Below, in pieces: positions 11,658 to 22,023 of a stretch of DNA of 64,000 bases. Made by a program: the position numbers and the translations under genes. Numbering within the stretch: the first letter of the stretch is position 1; every line of letters starts with the position of its first letter. Source of the DNA: Hypholoma sublateritium FD-334 SS-4 (taxonomy: Eukaryota > Basidiomycota > Agaricomycetes > Agaricales > Strophariaceae); assembly GCA_000827495.1 (NCBI GenBank), contig KN817562.1:135899-199898 (forward strand), read 5' to 3'. The notes below the pieces were generated by a model. The model saw only the letters and a program-made list of their open reading frames with translations, was not told the DNA's origin and searched no databases.

Positions 11658-11894
11658 GACATCCCTCGAGCTGCATCAAACCGTCAACGAGACAGGGAAC
11701 TTTGTTTCACACGAGTTCATCCTCGTGCAAGAGCCCAAAGCACATTCATAGATACAAATGCTATTATACGAGGCGCCCTACTAGCTGAAGATGGTTTATC
11801 TGAAGAGGGAGAATATCTGGTGGTCAATTTCATTGACCAGGATATGTGGGCGCGGCTCAAAACAATAGAGCTCGTTAATCACGCTCGGATCTAG

Positions 11895-12221
11895 TCTTTT
11901 TTTAGAAAGATAACTGTAATATTAAACGTCAGTATGCTTGTGTAAGATGTATCCGATTTATATGTATTAAAGACTCCAGATCTTGAATATTAGACGGACG
12001 ATGTATCACTGCATTGCGACGCTAAATATTCCAGTAATAAGATCTCAGATATGCGGCCTCATGTCATAACCAATTGCAACGCTTAAATAGCACCTCAGGA
12101 AGTGCTCATAATTTTATTAGAAAATACCTGTATCATCCTCACACAGTTTCCCAGTTGTTGTAAGGTGAGTATCATCTTTTTACATCGTAATAATCCTACA
12201 TGTGTTGCAGTGAGCAACAGC
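11895..12221. other. Spacer and probable 5' UTR of the accessory gene
   Basis: No coding sequence. A leader exon with a GTGAGT donor near 12165 and a TTGCAG acceptor at about 12210 would place an intron just before the next ATG. Confidence 0.4.
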
Positions 12222-14593
12222 ATGTCTCGTCGGCGTCTCCCACCTTCGCAGTCTAAGGCAAATGCATCACCATCGCCGAGTCTTGGTTCGGCGAGCACCA
12301 ATGCAACACCCTCGCTCTCTACCTTATCGAGGCCCGTTTCTACGCAGTGAGCTTCAGGTATTTTCCGGCGCTCAAATTTTGATCTGATTTATAATATTTA
12401 GTAGTCAATATCCTGGACCCGGCCGCAATGTTCCTGACGATCGCGACCCAGAATCCGATTCTCCCTCCGGCACTGAATCTACGGCACCTTTTCAGGTACC
12501 TAGATCGCTGATCAACTCGCCAGAGAAAATATATCAGGTGCGCTGAATGTCTCAATAAATATAGTTGATTCTCGTCTAATACATGTTTATTTATATATCA
12601 AGATGTATTTAGCGAGTGAAAGAAAGGTGTCGCAGATGGAGGCTGAGCTCGTCAAGCTGAGAACACAATTGGCAGAGTCAGAAATTCGCTTTGTCGCCGC
12701 GTCATCAAAAGTTCGTTCGGGAGCAATGAAGCAAGCAGTGAATCAGATTGCTGAGCAGGACCCTTCTATCCTCGACACAAAAACGGTCATGAAACTAATA
12801 CAAAAACTAGGAAGTCATTTCCAGGTGTTTTTCTGTCCGTTCGTCAAGCCAAGACACTTCTCCACTCCTCGGCCCGATTTCGAAGCTTATGAACTTGGAA
12901 GATATGCGACTGGAAATAACATCAACTTAGGGATCACTGCGGATCTCTACGAATGTATTCCGGACAAGTTCCATAATCTTCTTCTATCTCCTAGCTCGGA
13001 ACTCTTTTCGGAAAAATATACCATTGCGGTAAGTCAATACATTTTTGCTTTGACAGCTACTTTATTCATACGGACTGATGTATTATTAGTTTCGCAAAGC
13101 TGTCATGGTCAGCAGGTTGAACTCTCTCAAATCTCTTCGCGAATCGGCCGCCGCTATCTTTGATCTCCCTGCTGATTGCTTCTCAAGCGAAAGCACAGCA
13201 CTGCGAGATAGGATGCCTGAAATACAACAGCTCATGGGCTGCTTCTACGACGACGATGGTAACCTGACTTACATGCGCATTGCTCCTGTCATTTGTCGTG
13301 ACGGCGACACGGTCGATCCCTCCAAATACTTCCTCAGTCCTTACCTCTTCAAGGTAAGTATTATCACATTTAATTATCTTGTCAAATAATGGTGCTTATA
13401 TCTGATTAAACATGTTCCAGATTGCCCGTATAGTCTTGTTTGGGAAATCGGCCATAAGTAATACCAGTCGCGCAGTGTCTCGCTCCGTCAGCCAGTTCCT
13501 ACGCACGGACATCGCTGCAGAGACCACATTTGGCCTTATCGCATGGGTGTGTATGATGGTGCGTGCTATTTTTGAACTAGTATGATTAGATCTCACATCT
13601 CGTTAAATGACAGGCACGCTATCTTCTGTCAACAGACGCTCAATTCGAAAACAATGGCATTGGCGCTCAGACAAAGATCCCCTATGGCGAGGACTTTGCC
13701 TTTTACAAATGCCATATGATCGAGTACTATCATGGAACTGACACTACTGCCTTGATTCAGTCTCTGCTCGAAACATGGGACCGTGAGGTTTTCTCGAATC
13801 ACAACAAGCAAAAAGGGCACGCGGGTGATGAAGATGCCGAGGTAATCGACATGGACGCCGATCCCGATGGATCTGAGATTGCAGCAAGCTTGGCGAGGCT
13901 CCGCCTTCAGAGCGCAACTCGGGCCAACACACCCATTCATACCGATTATCCTCCCTCGGTATCCTCTCGCCCCATTCCACAGCCAATTACACACGAGGAC
14001 ATTACTGATAGAGATGACTCCGAAGACATCTATGGCGACAAGGTTCCACCATCTCCCGACAGTCCTATACCTGGACTGGCAAATCTTCCTATCGCTGCGC
14101 CAGCTGCGTTAAATCCGCCGGCCGCCTCCAATCCAGATCCAGGTGCGCCGATGTGCTTCCGTTTAATCTTTCCACTATCAGATATCTAACAATAACCTAT
14201 GCAGTTCTCATCCCACGCCCGGAAGAACCTCAGCATAGTTCTGATGGAGCGACGTCCGCTGCTAATCCAACTACTGAGACTTTCCCGGCTGGTCCTAAAC
14301 CCCGCCACGCCACCCAGAAACCGGCCCCCATTCCAAAGGCTACGCGTAATAGTAAGGGCGCCAAGGTCAAAGTAAGCGCTCTGACTGCATTTACCGCTTA
14401 ATTATTACTGACAAGATGATTAAATACACAGCCCGTTGACGACGATGAGCCATCGGATAAGATTGACATCATTCACATCTCCCAACCATCGACATCTCGA
14501 TCTCAACCTGACAGTTCAACCTCTAACGCACCAGCTACTAGGCCTAAGCGCCGTACTGCCAATTACAAGCAGCCGACGACGGGAAATGTTTAA
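12222..14593 (+). CDS. Accessory protein of the element, DUF6698-like, eight exons
   Basis: Exons 12222-12346, 12402-12537, 12603-13028, 13090-13353, 13421-13558, 13614-14142, 14205-14371 and 14432-14593 join in frame to 648 residues with GT-AG introns throughout. The N-terminus is Ser/Pro-rich. Exon 3 begins with a coiled coil (SERKVSQMEAELVKLRTQLA). The central globular part contains DPSKYFLSPYLFKIARIVLF and IPYGEDFAFYKCHMIEYY. The C-terminal 200 residues are low-complexity, acidic then basic. From memory the central region resembles the basidiomycete DUF6698 family, whose function is unknown. That match is not verified. Its position between the transposase and the right-hand repeats, in the same orientation, suggests an element-encoded partner of the transposase. 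The absence of any break over eight exons indicates recent selection or a young insertion. Confidence 0.75.
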
Positions 14594-14832
14594 AATTATT
14601 GCTCTTCGCCGAGAGCTGCTTCTCTCATCTGCGCTAGGGACTTCATTCTGTATTTAAATATGTACATAATGGCCGTTTTATTATTTACAATGCACTTTAT
14701 ATTAGAGTCGATGGTTACGGACTATTATCTCCTTGTGAAAGTGTCTCGTTGGATGAGTATATATTACTTGTTAATATGATGAGCGAACGACAGGCCATAT
14801 TAAATTCAGCTCAACTGTTATAAATGACTTCG

Positions 14833-14896
14833 TGGTGTAGTGGGTTTTGGCGCAACTAAATGATTAGGTAAAGTAAGTAAGGTAGGAGTTCGATTC
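14833..14896 (+). promoter_or_regulatory. Pol III-type A and B boxes (tRNA-derived sequence)
   Basis: TGGTGTAGTGG at 14833-14843 fits the A-box consensus at every position. GTTCGATTC at 14888-14896 fits the B box. The 44-base gap is normal for tRNA-derived promoters. Flanking bases do not form a tRNA acceptor stem, so this is not a working tRNA gene. A tRNA-derived SINE head or a tRNA relic is more likely. Confidence 0.5.
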
Positions 14897-15023
14897 TCTC
14901 TGGTTGTATCAATTAATTGAAAAATTCGAAGCCGTTGTAAGTACCAAGTCGTATAATCAGGGTTTCGGGCCTTCAGTAGTATCTAATCTACGAGTAATGT
15001 TTTATCGTCATTATTTAGCTCAT

Positions 15024-15142
15024 TGATCAGAGTGTCTGATCAGTATGGCATTGATCAAGTGGGAGGCGCCTGTTCAGGGTGACTGATCAGCACGGCTTCA
15101 CTGATCAAGCAGCGCCTGATCACACTCGGGCCGATCTGATCA
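15024..15142. repeat. TGATCA palindrome cluster, right side
   Basis: Seven exact TGATCA copies start at 15024, 15037, 15052, 15084, 15102, 15117 and 15137, with TGTTCAG and TGGTCAG variants nearby. A given hexamer is expected about once per 4 kb. The cluster mirrors the one at 4377-4464. Confidence 0.65.
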
Positions 15143-15240
15143 GCACAACTTGTCCTCTGGCCAGGCCTGGTCAGCGCCTCACGGCATAATCGGCATGATC
15201 GGCATGATTATGCATCTAGGAGATTTCCGACACGTGGGAA

Positions 15241-15345
15241 TAAGTTAGCGAAGTAAACCTACCTTTCACTCAGCACAGAAAGTTAGCCCAAGTTACTAAA
15301 GTTACTTTGCATAAGTTACTTTATATGCAGTCAAATTTCCAGGGT
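15241..15345 (-). repeat. Right-end repeats, inverted relative to 3483-3610
   Basis: Read on the minus strand, the region holds several AAGTAACTT or GCTAACTT copies and one full unit with GTGAAAG, 13 bases, GCTAACTT, as in the left array. The outermost bases read GTGTCAACACCCTGGAAAT on the minus strand and may be the right terminus. Confidence 0.6.
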
Positions 15346-18102
15346 GTTGACACGATCCATCGCATTAATAACGCATGCGATATATGCCCGGTTCATTTAT
15401 CTCGGGACAGGGCGCAGTGGATAGGTATTTTATATCTTTACTGCTCGCCATAAGTACGCGACCTCGGCGCGCCCCGCGGGCCGCAGTGTCATCATTACAG
15501 TCGACCACGTGGCTGTTGTGGGCAAGTTCAGCGCCTTTCAGCGCCCGCTTTCTTTCTTGAATCTTCCACTCACCCGTCATCGTGTCCACCGCCCTCTTCA
15601 GCGCTCCTAGGCACCGTCTCAGCTCAGCGTTTCCTCCAATATCGAATATTCGCGTCATGGTGGACAATCACACAGTTGACGCAGGGCATGTACGCGCGTT
15701 CGTCTCGCGTGCTGGCGCAGCTGCGTCGCTGTAGAATGTTTCTGCGGCCCCCGTTCTGAGCAGGAAGCTAGAACACGCCGAGGACCCGAGAAGCGCTGGC
15801 TCCTGTCCAACCGCGCCCGCGTAGCGTATGCCTCCTCCCGGGACCCGGCTCGCTTGTCCACCCCGACCGCTGAGCGCTCCACGAAACCCAGACACGCGAC
15901 ATCGCCTCCTTTGGCCTCGGCATTCACTTCTACCCTCGGCGCGCCTCTTCCCCCCCGCCCTTTCAATGACCTGCGCCACGCCGACTCCGCCCGTCTGCGG
16001 CCAGCGCCGTTGGGTTATACCCATACATGCGCTCTCGCTCGGGAGCCCACCCATACTGCGCCCAATTTCCGTGGGGAAGCACGTCCGACATTACTATGAA
16101 CGCATGACCGGAACCACCCACGCTTCTCGCTCCATCGGCTGCCGCCACGGCGAGCGCTCCAGCAGCTCCCCCGTCCCCGCCCCTTCTCGCCACGCCGACG
16201 CACGTGCCATCTCCCCTCGACCCCCGCCGCCGCGCCGCGCCCGGGTTATCGTGTCATCCCCGTCCGCCTCCTGTCCGCATCTCACCGCGTACAGTCACCC
16301 TTCCCCGCCCCGGCTGCGCGTTCGCCTACCATCCGCCGCGCACCGCACCTTCCGCCGCTGAGCGCCATCCCATTCCGCGCCGCAGACGCCCGCCTCGGTG
16401 CCCGCTCCCTAGTCTGTCCAGCCGGATAGCAGCGCGCGGTACTCTGCCTCCCCCCGCCTCGCCCCGCCTCCCTGGCCCGCGGCGCGCCGTCACCGGCACA
16501 AATTGAAACGCACCCTTGTCCAGCCGCTCTCGGCTGCACGCCGCGCGCGATCTGGGTCTATCTCGCACACAGGATCCTCCAACCGCGCTGTGCCTCCCGG
16601 CATTGCGCATATATACTGCCTCAGGGAGACTGCGCGTCAAGTGCTGCGCGGTGGGCGCGTCCAGCCGGTGCCGCTTCGGGCTGCGGGGGGAGCCACGCGC
16701 GCTGGAAGCCTGGGTTCCTCCGTGCGCGCCGTGTGCTGTACGCTGCGTGCGGATGAGCGCCAGTGCGCTCCTTATCTCGTCATATACGTGCGCTCGTCGC
16801 CACGAACAGCTGGTTCCCCGGTCCCGTCTCCCTCGACGCTCGCGCTGCCGCCCCACCGCCTCGCCGTCTAAGCGCGGCCTCTCGCCTCTCGTGCATGCAT
16901 CTGTTGGGATCAGCCCGCCGCACCTCGGCGCACAGAGCACGCCCTGGCGCATCGCTCTCTATGCGCCGCCGTTCGCCGTAGGGGCAGCGTCTCCGCCCGC
17001 CCTACGTCGTCGCGTTCCGTCGCGATGATCCCACGCACCGTGTGCCCCATAATACATGGCGCACGCCGATTCGTATCAGCCTAGCTCGGGATCGCGTCCT
17101 GCGCGTCGCGGAGGGCGCACGTGCTTGTGTGCAGACGCGGGCGGGGGCGTATTGTGTGACAGGCGCTCGGCGGGATGCGGAGGGATGCACGAGGACGGGA
17201 AAACGCACAGCGGTGCATCTGCGCGCGTCCCACGTTGGACGCGGCCCGCGCGCGGCGCTGTGTGTCCAGCTTCGCGCATCGGCCACGCGCGCTGTCCGCG
17301 CCCCGCGTATACGCGGCGCTGGATGAGGGCGCGCGCTGTGCGCTCTTCACGGAGCACAACGCGGGTGCCGATCGGATGTATGCGTGGAAAGGGCATATAG
17401 GTGGCTTATCGTCGCTCTGGATCGTGCGACCGCTCTGCGCGTCCCCATTCCGGGTGTGCGCTGTCAGGGAGACTCTGCGGGGTGATATGCGGAGTCCGCC
17501 AAGCGCTGTATGGTGCGCACGCTGCGGTGCGGTGGCGGCCGTATGGGCGCGTCCGCCCATGGCGCGCTACGAGACGCGGGGGAAATCAAGCGCGCTGAAA
17601 GCCCGGGTGCTACGGGATGTTGTTCCTTATGCGAGCGAGACATCGCAGCCGCACGATTTTTTGTAATGACTCTGTCTGAGGAACGCGAGGTCCAACCGCT
17701 GCGTTTCTCTCTATGCGGTTCTCGTCCCAGCTAGGGTGCATGGAATGAAATTACCAGTATTCTATGTTTGTGTCGCTGTCCTACAAATCGTTACCAAAAT
17801 ATTCTGGCATAGCGTGCAACTACTTTGGTGATCCAGGCGATATGATCAATTCGCATCGCATGGACAGCTCAACCGAAGTGTATATTAATGATTTGCATAT
17901 CGTCAAAGCTTATTTGGCGATCCCCATGACCATTTATCGAGATTATTTCAGTTACATTCATTATACTATTGGCCTATATATATTACACTATAGCTTTTCT
18001 ACCTTAGTGTGGATACGGAGCACATATATGGACACCCGCGTACATTGCACGCGCACGCGTAAGCGCAAGTCACGCACATTTCCGGTGGCTCCTACAGGGG
18101 CA
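15346..18102. other. GC- and CpG-rich stretch without a supportable gene
   Basis: Many long reading frames overlap on all strands from about 15650 to 17700, as expected in sequence poor in A and T. None shows a domain, signal peptide or consistent splice pattern. From 17700 the composition returns to normal and nothing is seen up to the DUF6699 gene. Confidence 0.5.
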
Positions 18103-18903
18103 CTACAACGACATTGATCGAGGCTTGTGCTTAGTGTAAGGCATGTGCAGCGTGCACGCGCTTTCTCCCTCCGTATTGGGCGGGGGCTGCGGGAACGGCG
18201 GGCGCATAAACAGCAGCGTCCAGCTGTTCTTCATCGGAACAAGCCCGACGAAGCACCGGCGCTTGCCGAGGAAGTCGATACGCTTCAGCCCCTGCGCGCG
18301 CTCCGCCTCGCGGAAGGCCGGACGCTCGCGCGCCACACGCGCATAGAACATGGCGGTTGCGGCGTTGCGGTATGCGTCGGACGGCGCGAGCGCATACTCC
18401 TGCTCGGTCACGCTGGCGCGCAGCGAGCGGTATATCGTCGTGAAGACGTCGCCGACCGTGACGCCCTGGGCGTTCTTGGCGCTCGGGGAGACGCTGATCT
18501 TCCACGGCAGCTCGGGGCAGTGGATTTCGAATACGGCGACGGGCGGGAACACGGCCTGATGTGTCAAAAAGTTTTCGGGAATGGCGTAGGCGAGGGGGAG
18601 TATGGTGTCGGGCGGAAACGTGAGGTCATACGCGACGGGGGGCGCAACTGGATGCACGGCGAGGATTGGGTGCAGCATGGCGGGGATAGCCGGGAGCGAG
18701 AGGGGCCGGCGTGGCGCACTGAAGCTAAGCTCGAGGGGAGACTGGGGCTCTACGGACGAGGATAGTGTCGGGGAATCAAAGGTAGGCGACGGAGGAGTCT
18801 GGGCCGCGGCGGAAGATGGCAGATTAGAGGCATATGAGCTAGGTGACGGTGTCGCGGACGAGGATGCGTGCTGCGCGACAAATTGGGTGTGCTTTCCTGG
18901 CAT
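18103..18903 (-). CDS. DUF6699-domain protein
   Basis: A single minus-strand frame from the ATG at 18903 encodes 266 residues. An in-frame ATG at 18912 would add three. Residues 1-65 are Ser/Pro/Thr-rich and probably disordered. The DUF6699 core follows: LHPILAVHP, YDLTFPPDTILP, LPWKISVSP, then VTVGDVFTTIYRSLRASVTEQEY, and near the end LKRIDFLGKRRCFVGL. This order is typical of the basidiomycete family. Its biochemical role is unknown, and many copies usually occur per genome. The last 20 residues after the core look unlike the family and may hide a short 3' intron. The gene stands alone, with no obvious functional partner nearby. Confidence 0.85.
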   Translation of the reverse strand: MPGKHTQFVAQHASSSATPSPSSYASNLPSSAAAQTPPSPTFDSPTLSSSVEPQSPLELSFSAPRRPLSLPAIPAMLHPILAVHPVAPPVAYDLTFPPDTILPLAYAIPENFLTHQAVFPPVAVFEIHCPELPWKISVSPSAKNAQGVTVGDVFTTIYRSLRASVTEQEYALAPSDAYRNAATAMFYARVARERPAFREAERAQGLKRIDFLGKRRCFVGLVPMKNSWTLLFMRPPFPQPPPNTEGESACTLHMPYTKHKPRSMSL

Positions 18904-18912
18904 CGTAGTCAA

Positions 18913-20155
18913 ATTGTAGTGATGTTTGCCAGTTTTCGAGGTTGTGACGCGCTGTTATATGCATATCCGATAGATAGTAGATTAACTCAATACCGAATTT
19001 GATTCGCCCACATACATGCCACAAATGTCACTGCCCTGGAATTCAAGAAGGACATAGCTCTCCCACACGTGATGCACCGCCCGCACTGCCTTCGAACATT
19101 TTCCCACCGTCGTGCTCAAAATCAGGGGAGTGCGCGTTAAAAACTTATGTGCGCTACTACTAATATACGTTTGTATCGTTTGATCATGGCCCTTCATTAG
19201 CTTCACTCACCTTGCTTCACCACAAAAACACTCGTACAGTACTTTAGTCTTTCCAATTCTGTATCCGCTGACCTCTGAATCGGAGAGTGAATGCAACCGC
19301 GCGTTGTTCCCACAGAATTGCTCACACCAGAATAGGACTATATAGGTATGTCGAAGCACTGCGCGAAGTCATATTTTTGTCGTTGACATCGCGGAATACG
19401 ATCTCCGACCTCGAGCGCTTGAGCGTCTGTTATCGTCCTCTTCCTCGAGTAATTGAATGTCCTACTGTATAGTAATGCGTACGTCTGCGTCATGTACCTA
19501 TAAATGTTGCTACTAAAAAGTGTCTAGTACCTTTCAGCCGCCTGACAGGTCTCCTACTTCGAACCCGCGCTAAATTCTGCACCGCCCTCCCGATGGCCAG
19601 TGCGTTCGCCGCAGTTCACCAGATAAGCAAACAGGCCAGCTGGACGCATTGCAGGCTGACGGAGAAAAAATTGGATCGCGATCCACTTTTACCACAACTA
19701 CCTTTCCCACAAATGGGAGTCAGATGGACAAAAGCAAAACGGCGTGCGAGTGTGCATTGGCGTGCACCGAGCGTGCACATTCCCATTCGTTACCCATGAA
19801 TGTCGAGCTATGCATGAACTTCGCAGCTCAGTTTACAACATGCAGCGACTTAAAAATCCCATAAAATTGGGCCACAGCAGGCTATATACTGAGTAATTTT
19901 GCAGTGCACTCTGCCGTTTCTTTCCTAGAGATCTCATTGATCTTAACGGGTCACTTACAACACGATATGGCTATGTTGTTTTTGGTCCGGCAATTCTGTG
20001 TCGTAAGCAAGTACCGCGTTATTATTGGTGATGAAAGCTGTGTCACCTACTTGACAGGTTACTAGTACCCATGCATTGCGCCGTTGCGCGTATAGAAACT
20101 GCCCCATAACTTGTCTTATTCCACTCCTTGCTCGATCCCTGCCTTCTCCCTCTCT
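18913..20155. other. Intergenic, nothing recognised
   Basis: No frame with a domain or splice structure is seen. The right edge is the promoter region of the first NACHT gene. Confidence 0.5.
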
Positions 20156-22023
20156 ATGCCATCATTCTCTAAGCCTCTACCAGAGCTCCCGACTCGGAAG
20201 CATACCGCTGAGTTCTTTAGCAATGCGGTCCACCCCGTGATAAATGGAGGCAGTTTCATAAACACCAACAATTCACCAAGTAGGCACAGCCGCCGCCGAC
20301 AAGGAATGCTCCATGCTAACCTCCAAGTTTATCAGCTCCAAGTCAAAAGGACGGTTTTCAGATACTCCAGGAGCACGTCGCTACGGCAGCCTTCCACAAT
20401 TCGTGGCAGCGCGCTGACCCGCCGCGCTGCCACGCGCATACAAGGGAGGCCGTGCTCGAGGAGCTATTCGACTGGATCGTGGGGAATGTGCCACGGGAGG
20501 CTTGGGTTACTTGGCTCAATGGAGCGGCTGGAGCAGGGAAGTCTGCGATCTGCCAGTCCGCTGCGGAGATGTGTATTCAGCGAGGCATAAAGGTGGCGAG
20601 TTTCTTCTTCTTCCGCACCGATGCTACGCGAAACAAGATAGACGCAGTCATTGCAACTCTCGCTTATCAGATCATTCAAGTTCTCCCCGCGACCAAAGAA
20701 CTCATCATACAATCCATTGAGTCGCATCCTCTCATCTTCAGCCAGACGTTTGCGACACAGCTGGATGTACTCATTCTGACTCCAATTCGACATCTCCACC
20801 ATCTCGACCAAAGAGTAAAGTTACTTCTTATCATCGACGGCGTCGACGAATGCTTGGAATACAGCGCACAAATGAACCTCATCCACACATTTTCCAAATT
20901 ACTCCAGCACAGGGACCTCCCGCTCACCGTTCTCTTCGGCAGCCGCCGCGAAAGCCAGATCCAAATGGCCTTCAATGCGCGGGATATGGACAACATCCTC
21001 AAACAGCTCCCGCTAGACAATAACTATCATGCTGAAAATGATATCCGGACTTTTCTTGTCGAGCGCTTCGACGACATAAAGCGCACCCACCCACAGCGAA
21101 AACGCCTTGGTCCTGCTTGGCCTGCCGCAAAGCATGTTCAGCAGATCGTCGCCAAGTCGTCCGGGCAGTTCATCTACGCCGCTAGCATTGTGAAATTCCT
21201 CTCCATGCCGTCTTTGAATCCGTCGACGCAGCTGGATATAGTCCGAGGACTTCGCCCTGCCGGGCGCGCGATACCCTTCGCAGAGCTCGACGCACTGTAC
21301 CGCCACATCTTCTCCCAAGTGGACGACATCGCGACTACACTTGGATTCCTTGCATACGGAATTCTTGTGCCTGACCACACCGTGCACGAAATTATGTATT
21401 TTTTTGACATCACCCCAGATGACGTGGAGAATATATTGGCCGCACTGACGTCTGTCCTGTCCCGCGACATGGGGCAGGACAAGATTGTCTTTTACCACGC
21501 GTCCCTTCCTGATTTTTTGATGGACAAGGAGAGATCACAGGAGTACTGTATCTCTGACATGGGTACTGATCTGTCCTTATTATGGTTCAAAAACGCGGCC
21601 TCCGGTCGCTTTAAGGACCTGTTGCCACGTAAGTAATCATTTTACCGCGAAACGTTCATTATTTTCTCATTACCTATTGGCATTTATCAGCTCTGCAAAA
21701 CGTAGAGTTGGACAAATTCCTTGCCTGCGCAAAAGCCTGTCCCAATCTTCGTGTGTCGATGCTGAACTACACTCCCTCCCAAACCCGTTCGGTGTATGCT
21801 CTATATTATTTCCCACGAGACATCCTGAAGTTGGTCCGCGCCATGGTATGTGCATTATACCCTACTTATGGTAGCTATCTAAAATGCACTTCTTTCGTAT
21901 TTTTAGGACTTTGGCGATAACGGGGAAGTTTACCGCATCCTGCGTGTCCGCATAGTTCATTATGTGCAAGAAGAGTTCCCCCATATGATATCAGGCCTAC
22001 AGTCTATAATATTGGCCCAATAA
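20156..22023 (+). CDS. Short NACHT NTPase (NLR-like), copy 1, intact
   Basis: Exons 20156-20279, 20336-21628, 21691-21845 and 21907-22023 join in frame to 562 residues. Exon 1 encodes a 41-residue N-terminus with FFSNAVHPVINGGSFINT. Exon 2 carries the NACHT domain: Walker A NGAAGAGKSA, the FFFFRTDATRN strand motif, Walker B LLLIIDGVDEC and downstream HASLPDFL. Exons 3 and 4 encode a conserved tail (CAKACPNLRV, then DFGDNGEVYRI). NACHT proteins are STAND ATPase switches, and in fungi some control allorecognition and cell death. No WD40, ankyrin or TPR repeats follow, so ligand sensing would have to reside in the short tail or a partner. Intron positions and phases (1, 1, 0) are identical in the copies at 23.5 and 30.6 kb, so the three are paralogues. 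Confidence 0.87.

Larger units (their letters stand above)
6575..11894 (+). pseudogene. Plavaka-type transposase, broken by a nested LTR element
   Basis: ATG at 6575 opens a C2H2-like finger (CRYCGKTL...HETRYCPHR). Clear early exons are 6575-6773, 6841-6981 and 7050 to about 7534. Further exons continue past 9905. Blocks I associate with Plavaka transposases are HPFPTRTDFKLAE, a segment over 7895-8070 containing ILYADKTRLSSFGTEKGYPV, and HPCPICLIHRDNIPDLPHD (8388-8620, with a CPIC knuckle). Plavaka proteins are basidiomycete DNA transposases with an RNase H-like core. I cannot assign the catalytic residues. The final exon reads into 10207, is interrupted by the insertion at 10208-11657, and resumes at 11663 in the same frame (ILPFDI then PRAASNRQ) to a TAG at 11892-11894. 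All exons I examined outside the insertion stay open, so the interruption looks like the principal lesion. Confidence 0.8.
3483..15345. mobile_element. Candidate ~11.9-kb Plavaka-class composite DNA transposon
   Basis: Three observations suggest one element. The outer repeats at 3483-3610 recur in inverted orientation at 15241-15290. Inside them, TGATCA-rich clusters lie in mirrored order (4377-4464 and 15024-15142). The enclosed genes are a Plavaka-type transposase (6575-11894), a small coiled-coil protein (4671-5066, minus) and an intact spliced gene (12222-14593). The outermost sequences, read inward, share GGAAAT, TGCA and AAGT blocks, but I could not fix exact terminal inverted repeats or a target duplication, so both borders are approximate. 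The transposase is interrupted by a nested LTR element, so this copy could not now move by itself. An alternative is two nested elements, one bounded by each repeat type. Confidence 0.55.

Noticed and set aside
14820..14905. Functional tRNA gene
   Set aside because: A and B boxes are perfect, but the flanks do not pair as an acceptor stem and no anticodon arm can be drawn.
15650..17700. Many 100-200-codon frames on both strands
   Set aside because: Stop codons are scarce in this GC-rich stretch. The frames overlap each other on opposite strands and show no domains, signal peptides or splice logic.
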